From: Struthidea cinerea | Lineage: Eukaryota; Chordata; Aves; Passeriformes; Corcoracidae | Assembly (NCBI GenBank): GCA_013397865.1 | Contig: VZTI01001782.1 | Location: 997,956-1,061,955 of the forward strand | Direction of reading: 5' to 3' | DNA: 64,000 nucleotides | Part shown: one piece after another, positions 23,501-35,556 of the stretch | Position numbering within the stretch: the stretch's first letter is position 1 | Layout of the letters: each line of letters opens with the position of its first letter | Position numbers and translations under genes: made by a program | The notes under the pieces: generated by a model | Database searches by the model: none | What the model saw: the letters and a program-made list of their open reading frames with translations, nothing else | What the model was told of the DNA's origin: nothing

Positions 23501-26500
23501 CACAGGGTCCATTCAGTTGCCAAACACATTTTGGGTGCCACTGAAGACACCCTGGACATCAAACCCACCCTCCTGAAGTCTCAAATACAACACCAGGTGT
23601 CAGAAAGTCACATCTTTCTGTACTGGCTCCAGAAGACAAGGACAGATCATCCAGGGTAGTTCAAACAGCACTAAGAGATTATGGTTGAGAAGCCAAGTTC
23701 CCTGAAGCCTGGTAGGAGATTCCCAGCTCCCTGGAGCAGATACTTGTTGGGTGATGAATCAGTCCTCAAACACCAAGCTAGCCCAGAGAGGGACACAGAC
23801 GTGCTCTGGATGGGCTGCAAAGGCATTTGTCCATCCCACCAGTGGCACCAGGCACACCATTCCTGCCCGGACTGGACGGCAGATAGGAGCTGTCACATTC
23901 CTAGGCCAGCCATGGCCTCCACTGGTCTGTAGGCTGCTGCCACAGGCACTGTGGCAAAAAGAGCAATACAAACATTGACAACAGCATTTTGCCTGCAAGG
24001 CTACACCTCTTGCACCGGAAATGTCTATATGGGTCAAGGAGCTTTCTCACGGTTGTAAGCAGTTCCTCTCAATTGTGAGCTGACAGGCAAGTCCGGAGTT
24101 TACTTCCACCTTGCATACCTCCGAGTTAGATTTTCGTTTATCAGTTAGGCAGCACACCATGAGCATAACAGACAGGTTTTGATGTAGTCAGGCAAGACTG
24201 TGGCAGAGAGGCAAAAAGTATGTCTGTCATACTCCACTTTAATTCCTGGAATTCACTCCCATGTTTTAATAACCTACATCAGTAATCTCAGATCAGTTCA
24301 AAATGCATCTGCCTCTCTTCTCCTTGCAAGCTTGATTGAACACAGGCTGTTTAGAAAATATTTTATAGTAAATAAAAATGTGTTATAGTAATATTTGTAT
24401 AAAACTATAAAAATTATTAGTGCAAAGCTAACTGGGTTTGCACTGAAAGGTTCCACCAGAGTATCTTGGAAGAGGGGCTGGTTATTAGAAATAATTCTTC
24501 CACTTAAGAAGTACTTGTAGGCAAAAACTTTATCCCCCACTGCATCTATTCGCTGCTTCAGATGAGACACCAATAGTCCTGTGCTGCCTTTTGCAAAATA
24601 CAGAGGATACAGAAGATATAGAAAATTAAGTAAGTCTGGTATGAAAAAGAAAAATGTTAAAGAAACTCCACATGTGGCATGTGACAGTGTTGAAACAAGA
24701 CAAAAAAATGCATCCTTTTCAGAGTTCCCTTAGCCAGAGCCATGAAAAGCTCCACCAGGTGGTGGGATTAACAGCACTTGTAATATGCTGTGGAGCTGAG
24801 TTTGCTCTCTCTCTTTTGCTTTTTAAAAGCATGTTTCTGCTTCACTACACTTTTGAAAATAGGAGTAAAAGATGCTCCAAATAAAAATTTATTTCTACTA
24901 TAACTTAATGGCAGCATCTGCAATGCACTTGACATAAAAGATGTTTTAATAACCTAGAAGGTGGAACTGCCATCTGCATGACCTTAATTTCCTCTCAGGT
25001 TGCTCCCAGTTTTACATAAACAAAAAAAAGGAAATTGATAAGTACATACCAAGTCTTATATAAAATTATGTTTAGTTTGAAAAGTGACCTTCCTCAATTG
25101 AGAGGCCATCACCATTAGCAGTATAATCAAGTTTGGAAGAAAAACTGCAAAGAAGGTTTCAAGTTCATTTCTGGCTGGGATGTGTGACAAATTCATACAA
25201 GCAGGGCAACTTGATGTCTCCCCTGAAGAATCAGATTGTGCACCAAGTGAGTGAGCCAAAAGAATAAGTCATGCAATTTCTCTCTTCTTTTGCACTTTCA
25301 GAGACAATCCTTTTACACCCTACTAAGCAGAAAGGTAAAATAAATGTGTATTAGCAGAACTGTACTTTAAAAACTTAGTGGGAACTTTAAAGCCAGTTGG
25401 GCAAAACCATAGACTGGGACTTTGTCGAGGCACAGGATTTAAACCTCCTGACACTGAAATGTTACCCTACAGCAGCACCAAACCAGAGCAAATAAAGTGA
25501 GAAACTGGCAGAGGAACAAAGCAGCAAGTTCACTACAGACCTACACTGGAGGTTTGTTGTTTGGAGGATAATGAAGAAAACACGTGCAATTAACTAATAA
25601 ACACATCCACTCTTTATCTACACCCAACCATTCCCTCCTTTACCCCCCAGCCACTGCCTGAACACGTGTTCAAGCAGATTGAAAACCATCAGGTTCCCAG
25701 CTAAGCCCAGAAAGGGTCCTAAGCACAGCCATGCCCTGCAGATAACCATCCCACCTCTGCTGAAAGCAGGAAAGGGAGCCCAGGACCAGCCACAACTTCT
25801 TCTGACACCAGAGCAGCTCTGTGGAGGCATTGTGAACAGTGGGCAGAGCACCACTAGCTCTGGATGGGGATGGAAGAATTGGGGAGGGGTGAACACACTG
25901 GCTTGTGGAAGGTGCTGGCAGCACAGGATGCTATGGCTATAACGAGCCAAGTATTTCCAAGCAGATGCTTCACACAGAGCCACCCCTCCAGCTGAAGCTG
26001 TGTAAATAACATACAGGAGAGGTGTGCTGCTAATTGAGTACCTTCCGAAATGCCAAGAGGCAGGAAGACTCCAGTTAAAGGCAACTCTTCATTTCAACTT
26101 GTGTCGCTGAAGAGCACCAAAGTAAATGAACTCCTGAGGACAAGATCAAAGTAGAATAAGAGACTCTCTTTTTTTTTAATATATCCTTGAATCTCCTGTC
26201 CCTTTTGTACACTGAAATTTAATTTCCTTTTCAAAGGGAGCTTTTGCAGCTTATGAAAATTGACCCAAAAGATTACAAGGGCTTTGTCACCCTTCCAATC
26301 TCTCTGAAAGATCCGTAATTAGGGAGGTTTTTCCTTCAATATATGTGCCCAGCAGACAAATATATGATTCAGACTTACAATTACGTGAACGAGTTATTCC
26401 AATGTACTGGATACATACAAGCCCAACCGTTGCAAAGAGTTGAAAAATATTGTGTGTCTCAAATGAGTAAATATATACATCAAGGCATTTTTTTTGCTGT

Positions 26501-26739
26501 CTTGTTTTCATTTGTGCCAGGACTATACACAATCACACGAAGGACCTCGGATGCATGTTTGCCACTGACATAAATATATCAAGTACAATAAAACCAAACT
26601 GCTGACCTCGAAGATTAGTTATGATTCACTAGAAATTAATTTTGCAAGGAGGAATGTGCGAGCGGACACCGAAGATAGCTAGTCTGCTTTTTGCCCTCTA
26701 ATGGAGTAACACTGGCTCTACTCTTTCGCCACACAGCCT
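20578..26739. other. Unique noncoding sequence, no gene seen
   Basis: About 6 kb with no recognised repeat family or gene. The longest open frames are a 121-codon minus-strand frame (25618-25983) and a 103-codon plus-strand frame (22882-23193); neither shows a domain or flanking splice logic. Composition is AT-rich, particularly 24350-25080 and 26160-26640. The last 600 bases lead into the CpG island and could include promoter-proximal elements, but none can be named by eye. Confidence 0.55.
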
Positions 26740-27242
26740 AGCCAGGGGAGAAAGAAATAAAATAAAACAATCGGGGGGTCTCCGCCGGGCTGGTCCCTCC
26801 CGCTGCTCCCACCCGGCGGCGGCGCTGGGCAGGACCGGTCCCCCGTGGGGCAGCCGGAGGGGGGTTCCCGGCGCTGTCGCCCCCCGAGCATCGCCCGAAG
26901 GTACCCCTTGCTCCGGAGCCCACCCCGGCACCCGCCGTCTCCCCTCTGCCTCCCTCCAGCGGGGAAATCCCGGCTGGATGTGGGGAACCCCCCCCGCTCC
27001 GGAGTGCCGGGGCACCGAACCGGAGGATGCTGCGAGCCCCGCCAGCGCCGGTACCACCCCTGCTCCTAAATAACAGAAATAATTTTTAAAAAACCCCAAC
27101 AACTCAACAGCCGAACGAGGAGTCAGGAGGCTGGGAGGCTCCCACCGCGCCTTCTGCAGCAGCGGGGAGCGGAGGATTCGCAGGTAAGCGGGGAGGAAGG
27201 AGGGCGGCAGGGAGAGAGCGAGGGGGGTCCCGCGGTACTCAC

Positions 27243-27267
27243 AGCACCGGGGGCGGCCCAGCCCCAT
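27243..27267 (-). CDS. Candidate first coding exon (minus strand), gene unidentified
   Basis: On the minus strand an ATG at 27267-27265 sits in a strong Kozak context (GGCCATGG: G at -3, G at +4). It opens a short frame, MGLGRPRC plus one base. This runs directly into a consensus splice donor, GTGAGT (27242-27237), giving 25 coding bases ending in phase 1. The minus-strand leader would extend into the assembly gap. The gene would be transcribed leftwards with a long first intron; no downstream exon was recognised. Eight residues are too few to name a protein. A competing plus-strand start in the same bases weakens the call. Confidence 0.3.
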
Positions 27268-27345
27268 GGCCGGGGCGACGGACGGAAGGATGGTCGCTGC
27301 TGCGGCTGCCGCCGCGCTGTGTATCCGTCTCTCTGCCGGCGCTGC
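27266..27345 (+). CDS. Alternative plus-strand N-terminus running into the gap (uncertain)
   Basis: On the plus strand an ATG at 27266 has a weak context (C at -3). An in-frame ATG at 27290 has a good one (A at -3, G at +4). From 27290 the frame reads MV followed by seven alanines, then LCIRLSAGA, entering the gap. The alanine-rich hydrophobic start resembles a signal peptide, but GCN-rich CpG-island DNA often yields poly-alanine frames by chance. A consensus donor, CAG|GTAAGC, lies upstream at 27181-27189, so a plus-strand 5' UTR exon is possible. This reading overlaps the minus-strand exon and at most one is likely to be real. Confidence 0.15.
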
Positions 27346-27967
27346 NNNNNNNNNNNNNNNNNNNNNNNNNNNNNNNNNNNNNNNNNNNNNNNNNNNNNNN
27401 NNNNNNNNNNNNNNNNNNNNNNNNNNNNNNNNNNNNNNNNNNNNNNNNNNNNNNNNNNNNNNNNNNNNNNNNNNNNNNNNNNNNNNNNNNNNNNNNNNNN
27501 NNNNNNNNNNNNNNNNNNNNNNNNNNNNNNNNNNNNNNNNNNNNNNNNNNNNNNNNNNNNNNNNNNNNNNNNNNNNNNNNNNNNNNNNNNNNNNNNNNNN
27601 NNNNNNNNNNNNNNNNNNNNNNNNNNNNNNNNNNNNNNNNNNNNNNNNNNNNNNNNNNNNNNNNNNNNNNNNNNNNNNNNNNNNNNNNNNNNNNNNNNNN
27701 NNNNNNNNNNNNNNNNNNNNNNNNNNNNNNNNNNNNNNNNNNNNNNNNNNNNNNNNNNNNNNNNNNNNNNNNNNNNNNNNNNNNNNNNNNNNNNNNNNNN
27801 NNNNNNNNNNNNNNNNNNNNNNNNNNNNNNNNNNNNNNNNNNNNNNNNNNNNNNNNNNNNNNNNNNNNNNNNNNNNNNNNNNNNNNNNNNNNNNNNNNNN
27901 NNNNNNNNNNNNNNNNNNNNNNNNNNNNNNNNNNNNNNNNNNNNNNNNNNNNNNNNNNNNNNNNNNN
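27346..27967. other. Assembly gap (622 N) in the CpG island
   Basis: A run of N from 27346 to 27967. Reading frames drawn across it are artefacts. Its right edge is C-rich sequence with repeated CCCC runs (27972-28025), typical of templates that drop out in sequencing. Confidence 0.99.
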
Positions 27968-28026
27968 TTACTCCCCCCATCACCCCCCATCTCATCCCCC
28001 ATTCCCCTCCCATCACCCTCCCCCAG
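27968..28026. repeat. C-rich imperfect repeat at the gap edge (G-quadruplex-prone)
   Basis: Imperfect units of CCCCCCATCA / CCCCATTCCCC type. The complementary minus strand carries more than four runs of three or more G with short loops, which meets the usual G-quadruplex pattern. The array probably extends into the gap, so its true length is unknown. Confidence 0.75.
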
Positions 28027-28301
28027 GCCACTGAGCGGGGCTGCGCAGCGGAGAGGTGCGATGCGAACCCGGGCTCACCGCTGAGCGCCGCCGGGGTGAA
28101 ATCCAGCTCTCGTCGGGTCCTCCCTAGAGGGTCACCTCCCAGGAATATCTGTGTTCCCCATCAGCCCCAAGCTGCCGTGTCTGAAATTGGGCTGCGTGGA
28201 TCCCAAAGGTGATCGCAGCAAGGAAAGTGGAAAGAAATTCTGTGCTTCTCAGGGCAGAAAGTGTCAGTGGCATCGCTAATAAAAATAGTGCATAGTCGAT
28301 A

Positions 28302-28738
28302 TTCACGGAGTCAGAACGGTTTAGCTTGGAAGGGACTTTAAATATCATCTAGTTCCAATTCCCCTGCCATGGACAGGGACACCTTCCTCTAGACCAGCTT
28401 GCTCAGAGTCCCATCCAACCTGGGCTTGAACACTTCCAGGAATGGTGTATCCACAACTTCTCTGGGCGGTGTCTCACCACCCGCCCAGGAAAGGATGTCT
28501 TCCAAATATCTAATTTAACCTACCCTTTTTTGGTTTAAAGCCATTCCCCCTTGTTCTATCATTACACACCCTTGGGGAAAAAAACCCCTCAAACCTTTTC
28601 AGCTTTCTTGCAGCCCCTGTAGGTACTGAAAGGTGCTATAAGCTCTCCCCAGTGACTTCTCTGGGCTGAACAATCTCCGATCAGCCTGTTTTTACTGGAG
28701 AGGTACTTCAGCCTTCTTCTTTCTGTCCAGCATCAGAC
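28302..28738 (-). mobile_element. CR1 LINE 3' fragment (minus strand)
   Basis: The reverse complement of a CR1 end: diverged tail (CACGGAGTCAGAACGGTTTA), AGGGACTTTAAATATCATCT, CCATGGACAGGGACACCTTC, CATCCAACCTGGGCTTGAAC, CTTCTCTGGGC, ATCTAATTTAACCTACCCTT, CCCCCTTGTTCTATC and CTTCTCTGGGCTGAACAATC. It covers about 430 bases, including the end of the former ORF2. It lies about 180 bases beyond the CpG island edge, marking where unconstrained DNA resumes. Confidence 0.92.
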
Positions 28739-30102
28739 ATTTTTAAGGTGACTATAAAAGGCTGTAGAATTAAAAAGAATGCAGCATCATTAAAGGATCC
28801 CCCAGACAGATACGTTCAAGTGATAAAGTGCCTGCTAAAACTATTTAACGACATAATGCTGGCTTTTTTAGTGTCAGTGTGTAAAGACTGGAGCCATGAG
28901 ATGTGTAAAGACTGGGGCCATGACTGGAAGCGGGGGGGCTATAGCACCTCCAAAGAAGCAAATGATCTCTGATCTTCTCTACCCTTCTGTAGGCAGGCGA
29001 ACATGCACAGTGAACATGCACAGCACATATCAGAGGGGAGAATGCATTCCTGAGGGCTGAAAAACATGTTCCTTAACACTGGACAGCCGGTGCATAACTC
29101 CCTTTGCGAGGCAGATGAGTTTACAGGTGATTAATCTAGTTACCACAACTGCCCACATTGTTGGTTTATTAAATCCAGCACGAGGTACTTCCACTGGAAA
29201 CTGTAACGTGCTATGTAGGAGCTGTAATTCATCAATCACCACTGAGCTTGTTTCCATAGAGTTCTATTAGTAAAAGCTTGAGTGTGAATTTAGACCGGTG
29301 TCACATCGTGTACCACACTGTGCAGGCATTTGCATGCGGTGAGAGCACCTGTGACAGCCTGAGCTTTCTGCTTGGGGAGCATAAGCCCATACAAGCCCTT
29401 CAAGGGACTCACCCTATCGCTAAATACTGCCTCTGGATGCTGAAGAGCAGCATAGTGGTATATCCTTCATAAACAAGGTTTGGAAGGGATTTAATCTACA
29501 GTAATGAGCATAAAAAAAAAAAGAAAAGAAAATGCACATTAGTCTTCTTTTACAAGGAATGTATCAATATAAGGAATTACTGGGTGGTGGAAACAGTCTA
29601 TTAAATATCTGTTCACTGCTTTTTCCCAGGAACTGCTTGACACTTGCTGGAGCTGGGATGACAAGCTCCAATTTGATCATCTGTTAGTGTCTCTGTTACC
29701 CTTTTGCCTTGATGCTCTCATACTTTAAGGCAAATTGGTTGAATTTGGTGCTTCATTTGCTTCACAGTAATAGTGGGTGAGTGGGTCTGTTTACAAAAAA
29801 CAGTCTCTGGAGAACAGCTCACCAGTAACAGGGCTGTGCATCAGGTTTGGAGATTTCTCCCGAGCATTTCTGGGGGAAGGGAGGGAGTGGGACAGTGATG
29901 AGAAAGAAGAGTCTGAGCACTCTGCATTTCACTACCTGTTGTTCCACACCTGGTCTGTCCATGAGTTCAACAGAGAAAAAGAATGTGCCTAGTAAAACAG
30001 CTGATTTATCTTCATACAACACATGAAGTTTCTCCAGGTTGTATCAAGGAAAGCTTAACCCAGCAGTCAAGAATGTCCTAATTAATGATACTTAATCAAG
30101 TT
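28739..30102. other. Unique noncoding sequence with small tandem duplications
   Basis: No gene recognised. Two small direct duplications are visible: a 24-bp unit twice at 28879-28926 (GTGTAAAGACTGG core) and a 13-bp unit twice at about 28999-29024 (GAACATGCACAG core). Confidence 0.55.
28879..28926. repeat. 24-bp direct tandem duplication
   Basis: Two adjacent copies of a 24-base unit beginning GTGTAAAGACTGG(A/G)GCCATGA. The copies differ by few substitutions, so the duplication is fairly young. Confidence 0.8.
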
Positions 30103-30285
30103 GACAGTGGAACAGGTTGCCCAGAGAAGCTGTGGATGCCCTATCCCTGGAAGTGTTCAAGGCCAGGCTGGATGGGGCTTTGAGCAACCTGGTCTAGTGG
30201 AAGGTGTCCCTGCCCATGGCAGAGGGTTGAGATGAGATGATCTTCACAATCCCTTCCAACCCAAACTATTCTATGATTCTATGAC
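30103..30285 (+). mobile_element. CR1 LINE 3' end fragment (plus strand)
   Basis: Forward CR1 3' UTR with GGAACAGGTTGCCCAGAGAA, CCTGGAAGTGTTCAAGGCCA, GGCTGGATGGGGCTTTGAGC, GTGTCCCTGCCCATGGCAGA and the tail ACTATTCTATGATTCTATGA. It is one of the least diverged CR1 ends here, and both octamer tail repeats are intact. Confidence 0.95.
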
Positions 30286-33200
30286 TGAAGAAAGGGAGTG
30301 AGAAATAATTGCCTTTTTTTTTTCTTCTGTGTTTTCAGTCCTGTCTCTGCACCATTTCTCTGGAGCACACAAGAGGTAAGATATGGTGCACCCCTCCAGC
30401 CACACCAACCTTGCTCACCAGTTGCAAGAATGAGGTATGGAGGTGAGATCTGCAGTGGCTGGGTTTGCCCAGAAAGGCTTCTTTCTGTAAAGCAAGGCAG
30501 AAGAGGAGTGTGTTTGCCCCAGAGATGCCTCAGGGAGGCGTGACACAGTGATATGGGTGTGGCATGGAGAACTGCAGAGCCTGGAGATCTGCAGGTCTCT
30601 GCCAGCACCTGGCTGAGCCAAGAGCAGAGAACTAGACCAAATCCTCCTGAAGCAGCAAGTGTGGAGCCTATTTCTCCTTGTTATATCAGTGTTACACTCA
30701 TTTAATTCCTTCAGATGCTCTCAGCTTCCCTGATGCACCCCAATGCGTGTGGAGGTAACAAGTGCTCTCTGATAATGCCATCAGAATTACAGCAGGGTCC
30801 GACCCAGCGTGCTGGAGCTGATCCCCCTTATGCTGTAGCATTTCACTAGCAAGTGTCATTTAGATGGTTTTGGGAAAGAATCCAGGATTTGTTTCACAGG
30901 CAGTATTTCCTCAACAGCTCAGTGAATATGGAATAGTTTGAACTAACCATGCAAATCTTGCTTGTCATCTTATGTAGAGAAACTATATCTGTTCTAAACT
31001 CTGGGCCCGGGCTTTCCACTGCTGATGGGGGATAGTTATGCAGACTTCAAAGGAGCTGTATCAGCTTTCACCAAGTAGGGATCCAGCCCTTTATTAATGT
31101 TTTGAAATTCAGAAACTGTGCCTAGGTAAAGCAGTTTTCTCTATATTTTTAAGTAGCCAGATTTTTATTTTATAGCTGTTCCCTCAGTGGCAGGATTGTT
31201 TCTCAGTAGTCAATGTTTAAAGGCTCTTCAAGGCTGAAGGAATTAAAAATGAATAATTTAAAGCTGGTCTATGATGCATAATTTTTAACATATGTTTTAC
31301 AGGCCATGTGGAACAGTTTTTGACTTGTCAGTAGATCTTTTACAAACATGCTGTGCTGGAACCAAAACCTTTTTTATTTAAGAGTCAGATTTGAGCTCTC
31401 CTATGCTTCAACACAGCAGCATACTGGAGTCTACAAGCCATAACAAGGAAACCATTTTCACCAGCACTGATTAGAAAAGAGGAGAAATGAAGCGATTGCA
31501 GCACTTTTTTCTCTTACACACACCGTCTAACCAGATGTGGGCAGAACTACGGCTCTCCCATTTTAAGAAGCCTCAGCCGAAGGCAGAGATAGAGGAGCTG
31601 TGATTTATTTACTCTGAGGCTGCGAAAGGGAGGGACCCAGGTGGTGCTGGAGAAGGAGGCATGAAACGTGTTGTCTTTTGGTTATTTTTTTAAGGATGGT
31701 TGGAGTATTCTTTTGCCAACCTCCTGTTAACTCCCTAAATAATGTGGTGCTAGGAACGCCATCTGAGTAATTCTTGACAATTTTAATAGGCAAAGCTAAT
31801 TGCTGGTGAATAACAGTGATTCATCTTTCATGGATTTCATTTCTTGTCCCTTCCTAACTCCTTGCAAGAAGAAAGGGAGGAGGCATCTTCCCTGTGGATA
31901 CTCAAAGGCAGCCTGGGTTTCAACCTTATTGACTGGTTCCCACACTCTTCCTTGTTTTCCAGGATTGTCCAGCTTTTAATTTCTATTTTAAAGCTACTCC
32001 ATATTTGCAGCTAAAAATAAATTGGTTTGGTTATTTCTAAAGCTCCTTGGGCCCAAACTAATTTTCAAGTGTTTCCCCAAGCCACAAAGTGAGGCAGTTC
32101 ACTGGGAAAGTGCAGATTTGGGCTTGTGTTTGCTCCCCCCTCATTAGCTCTCCCTTCAGTCCCTAATCCGTCATCTTTCGAACAAGCCAATTGCCATTGT
32201 GTCTAGAAGTTAAAATAGAAAATCAGCATTTGGCATGTACGCAGTTGCCAAGAAGTTATTTCTCCTCGCCTATGTAAATAAATTGTCGTTCAAAAATGGT
32301 TGGCTTGCTCTAAAAGATGCGCTAAGTGCTACCACTGCACTGTGCTCCCAGTGGGAGGAAAGAGAAGAGGATCCAGGAGTGCGGCCAACTAGTGCTCCAT
32401 CCCCAGCTTGTTCTGTTGAATGGGAGTGTTCTTTGAACATGCCAAAATGCCATTGGATACTTCCTGTCTCAGTGAACAGAGCTGGAGTGATTACTGACCT
32501 TGCTGGTTATGTCCCCAGGTCAGAACCAAGCTCCACACAAGTGGTTCCATTTAAAAATGGTTTACTGGTAATCTATATATTAGTATTAGCTAATAATTAA
32601 TGTTTATTTTATACCATAGAGAACACACCTATTGATCAGTATGACTAGATGTGAAAGAGAGTAAATATTTCCAAACTTTATAGATATGAAGCTAAGAAGA
32701 TTGACCACAGATGGACTCTACACAATTTATTTATTCTGACTGGCAGAAGAGACAGATGGTGCATGTATATCCGTACAGATGACAGATGAGATGTGTATAC
32801 CTACCTTACCTCCACTGAAGAGGTACATTGTGTTCTGTGTTCAGCGTGTAAGGGCCACTGCCCTTATTTTGTATAACTTGCAACTGTAGCACATTATACA
32901 CATGCTAATAAACTTGGTAAGGCTATTTGGTGGCTGTGGACTTTGACATAATTGACACACAGTTTTATCATATATGGCTTGGTCTTCTTGCTGGTGTTTT
33001 GCAAACAACACCCCACACTTCTGACAGATGTCACAGGACTGATCCAAAGTCTTCTAAAAGAAAGTGGTAAGAGTGCAGGTTTAAAGCAGGCTTTTAGATC
33101 CCATCCTCAGCCTCCACACTTCACACAGCCAGGCTCTGGTACCGAGGTGCATTAAGAGCAAAGAGAAGAGAAAAAATAAAAGCACACAACACCCTTCCCT

Positions 33201-33740
33201 GCTTGCTCTTGGAATTCAAATGGTGAGGAGTTGCAGGAGCTCAGTGGTACTGACACGCCGTCAGTGCTCTCAGCATCTGCTTCGCAGGACCTGGCTGCAG
33301 GACCACATCAGACACAGCTGTGACATCAGAACAGGATTTCTTGTGACGCCAAACTATTACACAGAGACATTTTTTTACCTGCTAGGACTCATTAGTGCTG
33401 TATAGGGGAGTGTTGGCTGTGGGTGAAGGTTATGATAAGGTACAATCTGCTCTCAATAAATGTCTGTGAAAGTCAGAGAAACCTTTCAGTATTGCAGCAC
33501 ATAAAAACACACAGTAAACACCAAAAGCCAGATTTGCAGAAATATTCAGCAAATCTGGAGCTCCTGCAAACTCACATAAAAACCTCTCTGTGCTATGAAA
33601 TACTTCTTCACTTTTGTGCTCTTAAATAAATGCAAGTTTTGCTATAAGGACAGTATAAAGCCTGAGAGGAATGATAAACACTAACAAAAAAAAAAAAAGC
33701 ACTGATGGGATATGAAAATAGAAAAAAAAGCATAACACAG
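30286..33740. other. Unique noncoding sequence, no gene seen
   Basis: About 3.4 kb without recognised repeats. Open frames include 109 codons on the minus strand (30279-30608, overlapping the CR1 tail) and 121 codons on the plus strand (32235-32600); neither shows a domain. The latter begins in AT-rich sequence and lacks convincing splice boundaries. Confidence 0.5.
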
Positions 33741-33879
33741 GTAGGCATGGAATCACCATCCCTGAAAGTGTTCAAGAAACAAATGAACATGGCACTTAGT
33801 GATATGGCTTAGTGGGCAGAGTCAAAAGTTGGACTTGATCTTGGAGGTCTTTTCCAGCCTTAATGATTCTATGATTCTA
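33741..33879 (+). mobile_element. CR1 LINE 3' end fragment (plus strand)
   Basis: A short forward CR1 tail: GAATCACCATCCCTGAAAGT, TTCAAGAAACAAATGAACAT, TTGGACTTGATCTTGGAGGT and the terminal AATGATTCTATGATTCTA. It resembles the 16.8-kb subfamily (ATGTGGCACTTGAGGACATG counterpart visible). About 140 bases remain. Confidence 0.92.
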
Positions 33880-35556
33880 CCTCTGTCAGGATACAGGAAG
33901 ATTAAAATAATATAAAAAAAATTTGCCTTAAGTATTTTACTGCAGAAGAAAGAAATGGCATAAGCACCTAAAATGAGGATAAAGGTAAGTAACTACAGGG
34001 CAAAGAGAGACAGCCATGTGTACTTTCTGTGGGATTCACACATGTAGCATGTTCAGTCTCTCCAACATAAATGACCCTTCTTGGCAGTTCAGATGTCACC
34101 TACAGAACATCACAAAAGTAAAATTAACCTGATTTACCTTTGGCCATCTGGATCTCACAGTGCCTTGAGTACCATCTATTCCCAAACATAGACTTGAAAA
34201 TACGTGCTTTAAGTGACTGTGAAGTCATCAGCACCATGTAATTTTATTTCATTTCACTTGTCCCCCAGGACAGTCAGGAATAAACCAGAAGGTGAAATTA
34301 GACTTAGACCCAGAAAATAAATGTTGTTGATTAGGTTGAAGTGTCTATTAGGCTTCTGTTTGAGTTTCCAGCCCACAAGAAGAATGGCAAGCAAAGCCTG
34401 TTAAAGACACATTTTGACAAGAACGCATTTTTCTGTGGCTCCAACAAAATAAATATAGTAACGCAGCAGAACCTTTTAAAAGTCAGGCTTATGTGCTTGT
34501 CTCATCAGCACCAGCTAACAGTTTCATCTCTCCTGAATGTCACAGAAGCACGCGAGCTGTGCCACCACGCAGTTCTCAAGATAAATTCTTTTCCTCAAAG
34601 GACATCACACACATACCAGGGGCTGTACATTCTGTATTAACTTAAACACAAGAATAACACAAAATGGTAATTGCAGGTGGAAGTCATCCCCTGAGAAAAT
34701 TGTGAATAAAGCACTGAAGCACACCTGGCAGATGTTACTCACACAGCTTAATTTAGTATGGACAAGCATTTATGTTGAATGGGAGAAAAGCAATACAATA
34801 ACCCAGGTAGAATATAAAAGTTTGTGTGTTCTTGCTTTCTTGCCAGATATATAGGTTAAAATAACTTTCCAGTCCCTTCCAGCTACCGGGATAGGCTGGG
34901 AAGGGATAAATGGTATGAGCAGAATCCCTGTAGGGAGGGATGGTGAGTGCTTGTGCAAGGATAATTCTGAAGATCTGCTGTTAACCCACAGCTTGGAGCT
35001 TCAGTGCAGGACAGAGATGCTGAGATGCTGCTAAAGAAAAAACTAAAAAAGTTTAGAAATCAATTCCCCAGTTGTTGCCTAGAAAATACTTATGTCACAT
35101 TATTTCTGTGTGCAAAAGTGAGCAAAATTCTTCACTAAAGCAGCACTAAGTCAGCTGCAATGCTGTTTTAGATCAGATATTAACAAATCAGCATTTAGAG
35201 AAGACCTTGTCGTCAAAAATCGCTTTGGAGTACACTTCCCTGATGGCAGAAGACAGAAGTTGTGTAAACTAAAGAATTGCTTTAATGATTATATATGAGA
35301 TTTGGATAAAAGATTTCAAAGACTTGAAAATGGTCTTACTGTAAACCAGACAGGTGCTGCATTCAGAGCATAACCTACATCTAAGAAATTGGAAAAAAAA
35401 AGTGATTTAGAAAACCAGGGAACGATTGATCTAAGCTTAATACAGTGTGATTTCTTAGAGTAAATCTAGAAAGAAAAAAACTATTTAACATCTGGAAATA
35501 AATACAAAGAGGGATAAAATTCCAATCTGTGCTTATCGGAGAGACAGTGAACAAGA
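33880..35556. other. Unique noncoding sequence
   Basis: AT-rich, with no gene or repeat family recognised. The largest plus-strand open frame (34341-34640, 99 codons) shows no domain. Confidence 0.55.

Larger units (their letters stand above)
26740..28120. promoter_or_regulatory. CpG island, probable gene promoter and first exon, interrupted by a gap
   Basis: GC content jumps sharply and CpG is dense: a direct count gives 6-7 CpG dinucleotides in each 60-base row from 26761 to 26940, against none in AT-rich rows such as 42001-42060. No TATA box is evident, as is usual for CpG-island promoters. Candidate start codons and splice donors occur on both strands inside it (minus-strand donor at 27237-27242; plus-strand CAG|GTAAGC at 27181-27189). 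The core is an N run, so the transcription start and most of exon 1 may be unresolved. It is the only strong promoter-like region in the window. The gene and its direction cannot be fixed from this sequence alone. Confidence 0.75.

Noticed and set aside
26698..28212. Open frames of 270-434 codons on both strands across the CpG island
   Set aside because: They exist only because 622 N bases are read as open codons. The real flanks are GC-rich with few stops. They are gap artefacts, not genes.
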